A program made the position numbers and the translations under genes. Shown here in pieces: positions 1 through 8,089 of a stretch of DNA of 54,547 nt. The stretch's first letter is position 1. Each line of letters begins with the position of its first letter. The notes under the pieces are model-generated. The model did not search any database. It was not told the origin of the DNA and saw only the letters and a program-made list of their open reading frames with translations. The DNA comes from Nitrososphaerota archaeon (lineage in GTDB: Archaea; Thermoproteota; Nitrososphaeria; Nitrososphaerales; Nitrosopumilaceae): the NCBI GenBank assembly GCA_021323705.1, contig JAJPKL010000025.1:1-54547 (forward strand), written 5' to 3'.

Positions 1-370
1 CACGATCATACGCAAACATGTCATTGTCTTCATATGGAGATTGCACAATTATGGAAACAAAACCAAAAAAATTGTGCAAATCAGTTACAGAAGGTTTTGC
101 TACGCCGGTTGGGTGTGAATGGACAGTTCCAACATAGCTTGGATCAAGTGGCAAAAACGTATGCGGAAAGCCTGCAAACGTGGGGCCCGTGTGAGAAAAT
201 GGTGGTATTACTAGGCCGTCGACAAAGACTTCGCCTTTTTTGTATTTGCCACGTAAGATGAGAATCCCTTCATTTGGATGGTTCATCTTGCAATAGGTCA
301 GAATTCCATCTCGAGTCTCTTTTGTGATGGTTATAGTACGTCGCGTCCGCTGTTTATTCTTGAAGATCAC
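1..370 (-). CDS. JAMM/MPN metalloprotease, 3' end cut by window
   Basis: A partial reverse-strand gene of 123 visible codons that runs off the window start. It begins at GTG 370, the only start codon after an in-frame stop. The sequence carries a complete JAMM zinc-peptidase motif: Glu34, then His84-Ser-His86, seven residues, Ser94 and Asp97 (spacing HxH-x7-SxxD). JAMM/MPN+ enzymes cleave isopeptide bonds next to ubiquitin-like proteins or act as related amidases; the substrate here is unknown. The gene follows the coiled-coil gene on the same strand after about 50 bases, so the two may be co-transcribed. The motif is seen directly; the deubiquitinase-like role is inferred from the family. 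Confidence 0.85.
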   Translation of the reverse strand, partial: MIFKNKQRTRRTITITKETRDGILTYCKMNHPNEGILILRGKYKKGEVFVDGLVIPPFSHTGPTFAGFPHTFLPLDPSYVGTVHSHPTGVAKPSVTDLHNFFGFVSIIVQSPYEDNDMFAYDR

Positions 371-422
371 GCCATATCTTTTACATGGAAACTAATTAAC
401 CTTAGAATGAAAATTTCTAATT

Positions 423-1703
423 TCATATTCTGACCACTATTTTTTCATTGCTTAGATGGGCAAGCCTCTTTTCCAATTCTTGTTTTGCAGAATCTGCCTG
501 AATCTGATTCTCTCCGATCTCCTTTTCTATCTTTTTATGTGATGCTTCAAGGTCTGTCAAGTTAAGCTTAGCCTTTTCAAGTTCTCTCTCTTTTTCTTCT
601 AATCTTCTTATATCGAATATGCTCAGGTTTGATTTCAGATCTGCAATTTTCTTTGCATGACTCTCTTTGAGTTTTAAAAATTCATCCAGCTTTTCTATTG
701 TTTCTTCTATGAGGTCAACCGATCTGTCAGAATCTTTAACTGAAACGTTCCCCGCCACAACTGACTTGGCAACAGCTTGCAGAATCTCTGTAATTGGTCC
801 CTTATTTTCGGGTGATATTGCATGATAAGGGTCAGCAATAGTCTCTTCCATTATTTTTTTCATCGGCTTATCAAATGACGAGACATAGCTGTACTTGTTT
901 AGCGGTCTTGAAATCTTGGAAAATTGGGCGGTTATCTTGTCCCTTATTTCGTATTTCTCATCATCAAGTGCATCTATCTTCTTTTTTACTTCCAGAAATT
1001 GGCTGTATTCTGGTCTGGTTCTCATATCTGATATTTCTTCTTGAAGTCTAGCTAGTACCTTTAACGTCTCATTCCTCTCATTTATTATCTCATTTATCCT
1101 GTGAATCTTTTGTGTTCTTTCTGAATCTAACTCATCCATCTTTTTAATAGTATCAAGTATAGCATTGGAACTAGACTTGAAATTTTCTTGTTCTGTTATC
1201 AATTGATGCAATAAATTCCTGTTTTTTGCAATCTCTGAAATCTCTTCTTTTAGCTTGTCAACATATTTTCTTGCAAAAACATGCATGACTCGGGTATGCA
1301 GTCCCAATGTGTCGCCCATCCTCTTGAGTATCTGGCTTACTTCATTGTTAAGTTCGATAACATCTTCATAATTTTGTATATCTCCAAGTCTGGTCTTGGT
1401 CTCTTTTTTAATGGTGGCCACAACTGCATCCTTGCCCCTTTTCCCAATTGTTTTCAGATTCTTGTCCACATCATCAAGCTTTAGATCGTCTGATTCTAAT
1501 TGCAGAATCAACTCGTGGATGTTTTTTTGGTTTAATTCAATGCCTGTCTTTAGCCTACGTGCTTCCTGTATCAAGTTTGAAATGCGTGGGGCCTCTAATT
1601 CTTTGATTATTGAGGGAATCTCTTGCAAGGACGCCTCTCTTTGCTGATGGTTATGAGTTGGAGGCGTTTCTACCACTTTTTTCTTTCCAAAACCAAAGAC
1701 CAT
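423..1703 (-). CDS. Long coiled-coil protein, function unknown
   Basis: A 426-residue protein made almost wholly of charged heptad-like helices (Glu/Lys/Leu-rich stretches at about residues 30-110, 140-260 and 320-420), with a short basic start (GFGKKK) and a His/Gln/Pro-rich linker near residue 17. No signal peptide, membrane segment or nucleotide-binding motif is visible, so it is not an SMC ATPase. The build suggests a structural or scaffolding protein, possibly associated with chromosome or membrane. I do not recognise the family. It lies directly upstream of the JAMM gene on the same strand. Confidence 0.8.
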   Translation of the reverse strand: MVFGFGKKKVVETPPTHNHQQREASLQEIPSIIKELEAPRISNLIQEARRLKTGIELNQKNIHELILQLESDDLKLDDVDKNLKTIGKRGKDAVVATIKKETKTRLGDIQNYEDVIELNNEVSQILKRMGDTLGLHTRVMHVFARKYVDKLKEEISEIAKNRNLLHQLITEQENFKSSSNAILDTIKKMDELDSERTQKIHRINEIINERNETLKVLARLQEEISDMRTRPEYSQFLEVKKKIDALDDEKYEIRDKITAQFSKISRPLNKYSYVSSFDKPMKKIMEETIADPYHAISPENKGPITEILQAVAKSVVAGNVSVKDSDRSVDLIEETIEKLDEFLKLKESHAKKIADLKSNLSIFDIRRLEEKERELEKAKLNLTDLEASHKKIEKEIGENQIQADSAKQELEKRLAHLSNEKIVVRI

Positions 1704-1761
1704 GATATCACTGAAGATAGGAGCTTACAACGTTAAATATTATGCATAGCAAATCATAACC

Positions 1762-2070
1762 ATGAGCGACATCAGGCTGATAATGATAGGCTCTGTAATC
1801 ATATTTGTAGGATTTTACGTTGCAAGCATGGGAGGCTCTGAATATTCTCAAATGTCGATGCAAGCCTCACAGTTTGATGACTGTTATGACTATTCTTCTG
1901 GTAACGCTGTACATGTTAGCTGTGTGCAGGTAGAGCACGATGCGCTTCTTTATCTTGCACTAGCATTGGGTCTTATAGGGGGAGGCTCGTATATTATTTT
2001 TAGAGGAATCCGGGGCAAGTGGGACCAAAATGTGAAAAGTGATGAGATGATTGGCCCAAAACATGGATAA
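1762..2070 (+). CDS. Small two-helix membrane protein
   Basis: A 102-residue protein with two hydrophobic helices, about residues 5-24 and 60-80, joined by a polar loop with two cysteines (about residues 41 and 54) that could form an extracytoplasmic disulphide. The C-terminus is basic and polar. It is divergent from the coiled-coil gene with a 58-base gap that must hold both promoters. No family is recognised. Confidence 0.65.
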   Translation: MSDIRLIMIGSVIIFVGFYVASMGGSEYSQMSMQASQFDDCYDYSSGNAVHVSCVQVEHDALLYLALALGLIGGGSYIIFRGIRGKWDQNVKSDEMIGPKHG

Positions 2071-2200
2071 AAGAAATCGTTGATAATTTGAATAGAATTA
2101 CCTTCAAGTAATTAGAATTTTAGATCATGTGAAAAACCTGAATTGAGACGTAAGTAGACAAAACAATAAAAAACAAAATTATTTTGTACTTCAGAACATG

Positions 2201-2446
2201 TTAGAATGAAATCAAGTCACTGATTTCATCATATGCTTGCAGAAAGTCTCTCCCTTTTTCAGTAACTCTAAAAAGTTGAGGCCCCTCTTCATATTTTATA
2301 AGATTGTTTTCTTGTAGAAATTTGAGATATTCTCTAACTTGGGTATATGACAAGTACGCTTTATACATTATTTTCGTTTTCGTGGTTCCAGTACTAGTTG
2401 CTTGAAGTATCGTTGCAATTATTTCCATTCTGTTTCTATACTTCAA
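2201..2446 (-). CDS. Small winged-helix DNA-binding protein
   Basis: An 81-residue protein with the layout of the short archaeal winged-helix regulators (HTH_45-like): an N-terminal helix (RMEIIATILQA), a recognition-helix region (TKIMYKAYLSYTQVREYL), then a wing and helix with the typical 'L..ENNLI.YE......VTEKGRDFL' pattern. It is probably a transcription regulator. It is divergent from a second winged-helix gene at 2625, with an AT-rich 178-base region between them that contains an inverted repeat. Confidence 0.75.
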   Translation of the reverse strand: MKYRNRMEIIATILQATSTGTTKTKIMYKAYLSYTQVREYLKFLQENNLIKYEEGPQLFRVTEKGRDFLQAYDEISDLISF

Positions 2447-2523
2447 GATGGATCAATAATACGATTTTATTATAAAAATAATTCGGTTATTTGAAATAGA
2501 ACATTATTATATGTAAAAGTTCC

Positions 2524-2554
2524 TGTACCGTAAAAAAACAATTTGTAAGGTACA
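2524..2554. promoter_or_regulatory. Inverted repeat between two divergent regulator genes
   Basis: TGTACC (2524-2529) and GGTACA (2549-2554) form a perfect 6-base inverted repeat with a 19-base AT-rich spacer, in the shared upstream region of the winged-helix genes at 2446 and 2625. It could be an operator for one of them. Six bases can match by chance, so confidence is low. Confidence 0.3.
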
Positions 2555-2624
2555 TCTAAATTAATATTTAGTAGAAAATATACGTAATACTTTATTCGTT
2601 TAACCTATTTTTCGCCTATGTCTG

Positions 2625-2933
2625 TTGAAAATGATCTCATTTAGGGAGAGCAGATTGAATCAACTAAAACAAAGAAAACGAGAACTCAAAAGAATAGACT
2701 GGAAAACTGTAACACGAGTTATAATCACATTGCACCAAAACGCACGAATGAAAAAAACTCTTCTTGCAAGTGCTTGCAATATGGGATATGATAAGTGCAG
2801 GCTGTACATTAATTGGCTTGAGATGATGGAATTGATAAGAAAAGAAATCAATGACGATGGATATGAAGAATTAATTTTGACAGAGAAAGGACTTTCACTT
2901 TGCAATAGGAATCTTGACATGGAAAATTTCTAG
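2625..2933 (+). CDS. Small winged-helix DNA-binding protein
   Basis: A 102-residue protein starting at TTG 2625 or ATG 2631. It has a strongly basic N-terminus (about residues 8-27), a helix-turn-helix region (MKKTLLASACNMGYDKCRLY) and the 'WLEMMELI.KE.....ELILTEKG' wing pattern of archaeal HTH_45-type regulators. It is the divergent partner of the winged-helix gene ending at 2446, and the two may regulate each other. An out-of-frame 8-codon ATG frame at 2618 overlaps the start. Confidence 0.7.
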   Translation: MKMISFRESRLNQLKQRKRELKRIDWKTVTRVIITLHQNARMKKTLLASACNMGYDKCRLYINWLEMMELIRKEINDDGYEELILTEKGLSLCNRNLDMENF

Positions 2934-3031
2934 GTAAATTAAACCTGACATATGGAAGATTTCTAAGTAAAATTTTCACTTTCTTCTGAGGTGAGAGTCA
3001 GTTATTAATCATAAAATGAATAGAGGAACTG

Positions 3032-3244
3032 ATGCACGACGAACTTTGTAGACGGTGCGGCGGTGTGTTGGCAAACTTGCTTTTATGTTCCGAATGTAGG
3101 AAAGTGGTAAAAAGAATCTGTCTCCAATGTGGCTCGCATACTGAAGAAATCGTCCATGCTTCGTGTTTTTATCGCTTGCAACCATTTCAGATGGTTGCTG
3201 TAAACGTTAACATTCAAGAGAAAAGAATGGGGAAAAACCTATGA
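3032..3244 (+). CDS. Small Cys-rich zinc-binding protein
   Basis: A 70-residue protein with three CxxC pairs in its first half (CRRC, CSEC, CLQC) plus a later HxxC, which fits one or two structural zinc sites. A GAGG ribosome-binding site lies 4-8 bases before ATG 3032. Such small zinc-ribbon proteins often act in protein or nucleic-acid contacts; no specific family is recognised. It is followed by 174 bases with no gene before the tRNA on the other strand. Confidence 0.6.
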   Translation: MHDELCRRCGGVLANLLLCSECRKVVKRICLQCGSHTEEIVHASCFYRLQPFQMVAVNVNIQEKRMGKNL

Positions 3245-3338
3245 GTTATGGGCAGAATTGTGATTCAAATCAACTTGTAAACGAAATTGCGTGATTTTTA
3301 CTCTTCCGCATCTCTTTTGGCGGGATAAACCGAAAATC

Positions 3339-3361
3339 TTAGGATTACTATTTGGTCCTAA
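3339..3361. other. Short intergenic hairpin
   Basis: TTAGGA (3339-3344) and TCCTAA (3356-3361) pair around an 11-base loop, in the 174-base gap between the zinc protein and tRNA-Ser. It has no T-run typical of a terminator. Its role is unknown and it may be chance. Confidence 0.25.
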
Positions 3362-3418
3362 TCAGAATTACGCGTTTCAGAGCTGGGTTTAATCTAAAAA
3401 TGTTGTGGAATACAAAAG

Positions 3419-3515
3419 CGCCAGGTAAGGGATTCGAACCCCTGAGTGCAGATGCACAACCGCTGCCTTGTTGAATGATCTCGAGGCGGTCGCCGTACCG
3501 CTTGGCTAACCTGGC
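3419..3515 (-). tRNA. tRNA-Ser(CGA) with a 15-base intron
   Basis: On the reverse strand the acceptor strands GCCAGGT and ACCTGGC pair perfectly, followed by G73, the usual serine discriminator base. The D-arm, T-arm (AGGGG-TTCGAAT-CCCTT) and a long variable arm (GTGCA-TC-TGCAC) mark a class II tRNA. The anticodon stem ACCGC/GCGGT encloses 22 bases instead of 7. Removing 15 bases (3465-3479) after position 37 leaves loop CTCGAGA with anticodon CGA, serine. The 37/38 site is the standard archaeal intron position. CCA is not encoded, and a T-run follows the gene. Confidence 0.9.
3465..3479 (-). other. tRNA-Ser intron
   Basis: A 15-base insert between anticodon-loop positions 37 and 38, needed to restore a 7-base loop. 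Archaeal tRNA introns are removed by the splicing endonuclease at a bulge-helix-bulge fold. The intron end AGGC could pair with GCCT in the 5' exon, but I did not establish a full bulge-helix-bulge by eye. Confidence 0.75.
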
Positions 3516-3560
3516 TTCATAAAAGACTCGGTTCTGGGTACATAAATACAATCAGAATAG

Positions 3561-3582
3561 TGATCAGATGATCATATGATCA
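3561..3582. promoter_or_regulatory. GATC palindrome cluster, operator candidate
   Basis: A perfect 14-base palindrome TGATCATATGATCA (3569-3582) is preceded by another TGATCA (3561-3566). The cluster lies between tRNA-Ser (reverse) and the small gene at 3631 (forward), just upstream of the forward TATA box. The position and symmetry fit a binding site for a dimeric regulator. Confidence 0.4.
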
Positions 3583-3596
3583 AATACATAATAAAG

Positions 3597-3605
3597 GATA
3601 TAAAG
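3597..3605 (+). promoter_or_regulatory. TATA box for the gene at 3631
   Basis: GGATATAAA is centred about 28 bases before ATG 3631, the spacing expected if transcription starts at or just before the start codon (a leaderless mRNA). Confidence 0.5.
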
Positions 3606-3630
3606 TAGATAATTTATCTTAAAAACATTG

Positions 3631-3801
3631 ATGGAAGCAGTAACAAAGAAAACAATAACCGTCGAGTTTGAAGGAACAAAATATGCAATATCTGATGATT
3701 GTACTGTAGAGGATCTACGAGTTCGCCTTGGTTTGCCAAATGACAAGCCTGTACAATTACAATTCAAAAACGGTCGTTTTGTCTTAATTTGCAATAATTG
3801 A
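3631..3801 (+). CDS. 56-residue protein, possible beta-grasp fold
   Basis: A short gene of 56 codons with a TATA box at leaderless spacing. The protein alternates a beta hairpin (KTITVEFEGTKYAIS), a helix (TVEDLRVRLGL) and beta strands (VQLQFKNGRFVLI), an order that recalls small ubiquitin-like or beta-grasp proteins, though there is no C-terminal Gly-Gly. It precedes the ribbon-helix-helix gene by 51 bases. The frame is supported by promoter placement and regular secondary-structure pattern; the function is unknown. Confidence 0.6.
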   Translation: MEAVTKKTITVEFEGTKYAISDDCTVEDLRVRLGLPNDKPVQLQFKNGRFVLICNN

Positions 3802-3852
3802 TAATAGATAGTTTATTATTGATATGTGCTGACTAGAATCTAGTCAAATAGT

Positions 3853-4035
3853 ATGGCAAAGACACGTGTATCAATTACCATAGATGGAAAGATTGCCAAA
3901 GCAATTGAAAACTATTATCGCGAAAAGGTAAAGGTCGCCGCAGAAAAGGGCGAGGCCATACCAAAACTCTCAAACGTCTACGAAGAGATAATTGAAAGAG
4001 GATGGGAGTCTAAATCCGGACCCAAGAAGAGATAG
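3853..4035 (+). CDS. Ribbon-helix-helix type small protein
   Basis: A 60-residue basic protein beginning with a beta strand (RVSITIDGKIAKAIENYY) and followed by two helices, as in CopG/MetJ-type ribbon-helix-helix DNA-binding proteins. The 'IAKAIE' and 'LSNVYEEIIERGWE' stretches fit helices A and B. It is probably a dimeric transcription regulator. It lies 35 bases upstream of FEN1 on the same strand and is probably co-transcribed with it. The GATC palindrome upstream of the preceding gene is one possible target. Confidence 0.65.
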   Translation: MAKTRVSITIDGKIAKAIENYYREKVKVAAEKGEAIPKLSNVYEEIIERGWESKSGPKKR

Positions 4036-4070
4036 GAAAAGCAAAAAGCACCATTCTATAAACTGAACAT

Positions 4071-5096
4071 GTGGGATTAGATCTCAAGGTTTTATGTGTT
4101 CGGGAAAAGACAACTTTGGAGTCTTTTGCATCAAAAGTAGTAGCCATAGATGCCTATAACGCAATTTACCAATTCTTGTCTATCATACGCGGACCAGACG
4201 GACTGCCCTTGACTGACTATAGTGGTAAAATTACAAGCCACATATCCGGTCTATTCTATAGGAACATCAACTTCCTATCGCTTGGAATCAAGCCGGTTTA
4301 TGTATTTGACGGCAAACCTCCATCATTAAAATCAGCCGAGATTGAGAGAAGAAAGCAGATCAAAAAAGAGGCTACTATAAAATATGAAAATGCGATTAGT
4401 CAAGGCAGATATGAAGAAGCAAAAAAGTATGCACAGCAAACATCTGTCCTAAAACACGATATGGTTGAAGACTCGAAGAGACTGCTTGGTCTGTTTGGAA
4501 TACCGTTTGTACAGGCTCCATCTGAAGGAGAGGCAACGGCTGCACACATGACCATGACTGGACAAGCTCATGCATCTGCAAGCCAAGACTTTGACTCGCT
4601 TTTGTTTGGGGCAAAGAAGCTTGTACGAAATTTTACAAACAGCGGTAAGAGAAAACTTCCAAATAGAAACACTACAATCGAAGTTGAACCCGAGATTATT
4701 GACCTTAACAAGACTTTAAATGATCTTGGCATAACCCGAGAGCAACTAGTGGACATTGGCATAATGATAGGGACTGATTTCAACCCTGATGGGTTTGAGC
4801 GTATTGGCCCAAAGACTGCACTCAAGGCAATAAAACAATATGGCAAACTGGAAGAAATTCCACAAATTCAAGAAAAACTAGACCAAATAGATTACAAACA
4901 GATAAGGGAGATCTTTTTGAATCCTCAGGTAGCCCAAGTTTCTGAACTGAAATTTGGTGACGTAGATTATGGTGGTATGACAAACTATCTTACAAAAGAG
5001 AGGAATTTTTCAAGCGAGAGGGTTGAGGCGTCATTAAATAGGCTAAAAAAAGCCATAGAAAAGAAGAGCCACACTCTAGAACAGTGGTTCAAGTAA
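4071..5096 (+). CDS. fen: Flap endonuclease FEN1
   Basis: A 341-residue structure-specific nuclease of the FEN1/XPG family that removes 5' flaps during Okazaki-fragment maturation and base-excision repair. Visible family features are the N-terminal nuclease block ([14 protein letters not shown]), the metal-binding acidic patch ([10 protein letters not shown], then [10 protein letters not shown]), the helix-hairpin-helix region ([25 protein letters not shown]) and a C-terminal 'TLEQWF' tail resembling a PCNA-binding box. It starts with GTG 4071. The length matches archaeal FEN1. Confidence 0.97.
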   Translation: MGLDLKVLCVREKTTLESFASKVVAIDAYNAIYQFLSIIRGPDGLPLTDYSGKITSHISGLFYRNINFLSLGIKPVYVFDGKPPSLKSAEIERRKQIKKEATIKYENAISQGRYEEAKKYAQQTSVLKHDMVEDSKRLLGLFGIPFVQAPSEGEATAAHMTMTGQAHASASQDFDSLLFGAKKLVRNFTNSGKRKLPNRNTTIEVEPEIIDLNKTLNDLGITREQLVDIGIMIGTDFNPDGFERIGPKTALKAIKQYGKLEEIPQIQEKLDQIDYKQIREIFLNPQVAQVSELKFGDVDYGGMTNYLTKERNFSSERVEASLNRLKKAIEKKSHTLEQWFK

Positions 5097-5102
5097 AAGA
5101 AT

Positions 5103-6737
5103 TCAGCGTAAGTGTTTCCGTTTCTCTTCTATTCTTTTTTCGGATTCAAACCTCTCAAGGTTGTAACTCTTAAGATCTACGTATTTTATTATCTGACTAA
5201 GGTTTGGATGAACCTTTTTAATTGAGTTGAACATTTCTTGAGCAACTTTGCGATAATCTGGATGTCCTTGTGGAACTGTTCTTAGTTCAATCAAGTGTGC
5301 AGCTTCCCTCAAGTTTAGCTTCATAAAATAATGATACTTGTATGCAAAGTTTACAACATATTGCGCTTGATGCGGTATGTTTTTTTTCATCAAATCAAAG
5401 ACTTCTTTTGATTTGTACATACAATCCTCAAAATCCTTTCTTATCCCAAGTGATACGATTTCGTCTGGAACTGAAAATCCGTGATCTGTTGTTAACAACT
5501 GTCGTTCTAGTGTTAGCACGCGATGTCTGTGAAAATCTCGAAACATACCAAAGTTAGTTAATAGATCAAACGTATAGTCTGTCATCTCAAACCCTCTTGG
5601 CGGCCTCTGCCTCCTATTCATTCGTAATCCTGAATAAGTCTTGATAATCTTCTTTCTTGTAGACAAGTCCGTTTTTTTTATCTGAGCCACAATTTCTCCA
5701 TATGGCACTCCAGGTGACTGCTCATACAACAGTGCGGAAATTATCTTGTCCTCTGCTCTTTTTTCAGATTCTGATTCGATCATCTCTACAAGAAAATCTT
5801 TGGTTTTTTTGGTTTTCAGATATTTTTTGGCAAACATGTTTCCAGTTTCTCTTAACTCTGCAAGATATTTTTGCAAGTCTTTCCCATGTTTATCATCAGA
5901 TCTCTTGACAAAAGACTTGATTGTGGTATCAAGCTCTCGGTGTATTTTTTGTGCAAGTTCCTTCTCTTCTTTTAGGCTTGAGGAATACAGTATTGTGAGA
6001 AGGTATTCAAACGCCCTTCCATTGCCTGTGATTCCAACATTTGTGAGAGTTGAGGCAGGCAATATGCCCCGGAGAACATCTAATGCCTTGGCTTTTATTG
6101 TTGCATTGTAAATGCGTGTGGCAGACTTGATTTCCTCTTCCTCCTTGAGATGGGAAAATAAAACGTCGTCCCCTGAAGAATTTTTGAACTTTTGTTCTTC
6201 AATTGGCTCTTTTTCTTTAATGTAATCTATCATTGGTTGAATATTTCTCGAATAGACGTCAAAGTCAAAATTGCAAGACTCTAGGTACCTATCTGCATGC
6301 TTTGAATTCATTATGTCGGGTTCTTTGAAAAATTTGTACGCTCCATTGACTTTTTTGTCCCATGCTACATAACGTGATGATTTTTCAAGATATGATAGCC
6401 CTATTCTTCTATCCTCTATCTTCTTTACTGCAATGTTAGACAAACCCTCTATTGCGATCTGCGCTTCTCCAAGTTCTGCGACAGAATCGTCTCCGTATTC
6501 TAGCAAAACTTTGTTGTAAAATTCTTCTCCGCGGTTTTCATTTTGAAGAAATTCATCAAGAAAAACTTTGCGCATGTTCTTGTCAGTTCTGCTGTACCTT
6601 GACATGAGCGCACCTCGATCTACTTGTCGCGGTGTTATGATTGCAAAGACAGAATCATCTACGTTAGAAAAGTGATTTAGCAAGATCTTTTTTTCAGATT
6701 CCGAAAACTCTGACAACACGATTCGAAAGTAGTTCAA
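5103..6737 (-). CDS. Tandem ThyX-like (FAD-dependent thymidylate synthase) protein
   Basis: A 544-residue protein with two ThyX-like halves. The first (about residues 75-130) has '[25 protein letters not shown]', matching the ThyX core but with DRR for RHR. The second (about 395-440) has '[19 protein letters not shown]', keeping RHR but with Thr for the motif Ser, and then '[23 protein letters not shown]', like the ThyX C-terminal block. ThyX makes dTMP from dUMP using FAD and methylene-folate at sites formed between subunits, so a fused pair could build a complete composite site or be non-catalytic. It is convergent with fen. The ThyX relationship is fairly sure; activity is uncertain. Confidence 0.8.
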   Translation of the reverse strand: MNYFRIVLSEFSESEKKILLNHFSNVDDSVFAIITPRQVDRGALMSRYSRTDKNMRKVFLDEFLQNENRGEEFYNKVLLEYGDDSVAELGEAQIAIEGLSNIAVKKIEDRRIGLSYLEKSSRYVAWDKKVNGAYKFFKEPDIMNSKHADRYLESCNFDFDVYSRNIQPMIDYIKEKEPIEEQKFKNSSGDDVLFSHLKEEEEIKSATRIYNATIKAKALDVLRGILPASTLTNVGITGNGRAFEYLLTILYSSSLKEEKELAQKIHRELDTTIKSFVKRSDDKHGKDLQKYLAELRETGNMFAKKYLKTKKTKDFLVEMIESESEKRAEDKIISALLYEQSPGVPYGEIVAQIKKTDLSTRKKIIKTYSGLRMNRRQRPPRGFEMTDYTFDLLTNFGMFRDFHRHRVLTLERQLLTTDHGFSVPDEIVSLGIRKDFEDCMYKSKEVFDLMKKNIPHQAQYVVNFAYKYHYFMKLNLREAAHLIELRTVPQGHPDYRKVAQEMFNSIKKVHPNLSQIIKYVDLKSYNLERFESEKRIEEKRKHLR

Positions 6738-6756
6738 TTATAAATAATCTACTTTT

Positions 6757-7050
6757 TTATCGTCCTGTCTTTTTTCCAATCTGAATTAGATCTGTCTGAC
6801 TCGTTTTCAGTGTGTTGTGCTTTGCTTGCCATCTGAGCAGCACTTCCTTGAACGATTCTGCTTCAGATGCATCTTCGGTATACATCAAAGTCGTTATCCA
6901 TCTTCCTTCGCCTGCAGTTCCGCCCATGGAGTTCATCCAAAAATCAGTGGGCATGTTTTCAAAAGCTTTATGGTTTGGTTCACGGCTCATGTCTACCCAG
7001 CGTTTGGAGACAAAGTGTAGGACTTCGTCCAATTCTTCTTTTGTAATCAT
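6757..7050 (-). CDS. Conserved-looking small protein, unknown
   Basis: A 97-residue soluble protein with no signal or membrane segment. Its sequence has an N-terminal helix, a Trp/Gly-rich middle (FWMNSMGGTAGEGRWITTLMY) and a C-terminal helix. It lies 19 bases upstream of the ThyX-like gene on the same strand and is probably in its operon. No family is recognised. Confidence 0.6.
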   Translation of the reverse strand: MITKEELDEVLHFVSKRWVDMSREPNHKAFENMPTDFWMNSMGGTAGEGRWITTLMYTEDASEAESFKEVLLRWQAKHNTLKTSQTDLIQIGKKTGR

Positions 7051-7165
7051 TGTTGGACCATTACGATGTAACTCATTTTAAAATTACTGATTCTTGTATA
7101 AAGGATAGAAAAACTTTGTTAAAATGATCTTACAAAAATTTGAAACCTTGTTAACACTTTGCTGG

Positions 7166-7173
7166 TTATATTA
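7166..7173 (+). promoter_or_regulatory. TATA box for cdvA
   Basis: TTATATTA is centred about 23 bases before ATG 7193 and 14 before ATG 7184. Leaderless spacing favours the second ATG as the real start. Confidence 0.5.
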
Positions 7174-7183
7174 AAAATTTAAC

Positions 7184-8011
7184 ATGTTTTCAATGAGCAA
7201 AGAAGATGTCGAGTTTATCGGCAAGCAAGTTAAGGACATGTATGGCACATACATTGGTAAAGTCATTGGCACCATAACTGACATAGACGGAAGTGTACAA
7301 ACCGTAGGTGTTGATTGTGGTTCCGAAGGGCTAAAACAAGTTCCTTTTGAGCAATTGGTCGTTCAGGGTCAATATGTGATTTTCATTCCTAGGTGGAGAT
7401 TAGACGCCCAACGATTGTTGCGCGAGAAGGGCCTTACATTGCGCCGAATTCGTGCGCTGATAGACATCGTATCTGAAAATGACGACATGAAGGAGGATGC
7501 TGAATTGATCCACGAGAAGTATAAGACGAAATTACTAACTCTGGAAGAGACCGAGAAAAAGATCAAAGAAAAATTAGAGCAGAGGCTGGCAGATCTTGAC
7601 AATCAGCTCAAGTCTATACGAATGCTGAGATTTGATGCCAAATTACAAAATAAAAGCAATGAGATCTCTGATGCCAAGTACGAGTCGGTCAAAACTCACA
7701 CGGTCGAAATCATCGAACACATCGAGCACGAAAAGGCAGAGATAGTAAACATCCAACGTCGCATCAACGATCTTTCAGTTGAAACTATGGAGCGAACAGA
7801 AAGTCCAAAACAGGACGTCCATTCAGCCGCCGTTTCTTACCTAGGCAAGGTAGAAACCCCTTCTTCTCAACCAAAGACGCCAGTATCTACTGGAGTGGCA
7901 GTTGATAATAATATTCCCCCAACATCAACTCCCAAACCAGTTGCTATTGGAGCCGATGGTGACGAAGAACCTCAAGATTCAGACTGGCTCAAGAGAATAT
8001 CTTCTTCTTGA
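7184..8011 (+). CDS. cdvA: Cell-division protein CdvA
   Basis: A 275-residue protein with the CdvA layout: an N-terminal PRC-barrel-like beta domain (about residues 12-72, with 'MYGTYIGKVIGTITDIDGSVQ'), a central coiled coil (about 100-200), a low-complexity Pro/Thr/Ser linker and a short acidic C-terminal tail (about 255-275) of the sort that binds ESCRT-III-like CdvB. CdvA polymerises on the membrane and recruits CdvB during archaeal division. The TATA position suggests translation from ATG 7193 (272 residues). No cdvB or cdvC lies beside it, in contrast to Sulfolobus, where the three are clustered. Confidence 0.88.
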   Translation: MFSMSKEDVEFIGKQVKDMYGTYIGKVIGTITDIDGSVQTVGVDCGSEGLKQVPFEQLVVQGQYVIFIPRWRLDAQRLLREKGLTLRRIRALIDIVSENDDMKEDAELIHEKYKTKLLTLEETEKKIKEKLEQRLADLDNQLKSIRMLRFDAKLQNKSNEISDAKYESVKTHTVEIIEHIEHEKAEIVNIQRRINDLSVETMERTESPKQDVHSAAVSYLGKVETPSSQPKTPVSTGVAVDNNIPPTSTPKPVAIGADGDEEPQDSDWLKRISSS

Positions 8012-8089
8012 ATGTCTGATGGGATTGGGGACATACGCTCCACCCTCCTTTTGAGCGAACCTTTTTTTGATGACACGTTACATTAATCC

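Noticed and set aside
34-261. 75-codon forward frame at the window start
   Set aside because: The reverse strand here encodes a perfect JAMM motif, so this frame is a shadow.
3348-3551. 67-codon reverse frame across the tRNA
   Set aside because: It covers the tRNA-Ser gene, whose stems are exact.
3564-3794. 76-codon reverse frame
   Set aside because: The forward 56-codon frame has a promoter at leaderless spacing and a protein-like pattern; this one has neither.
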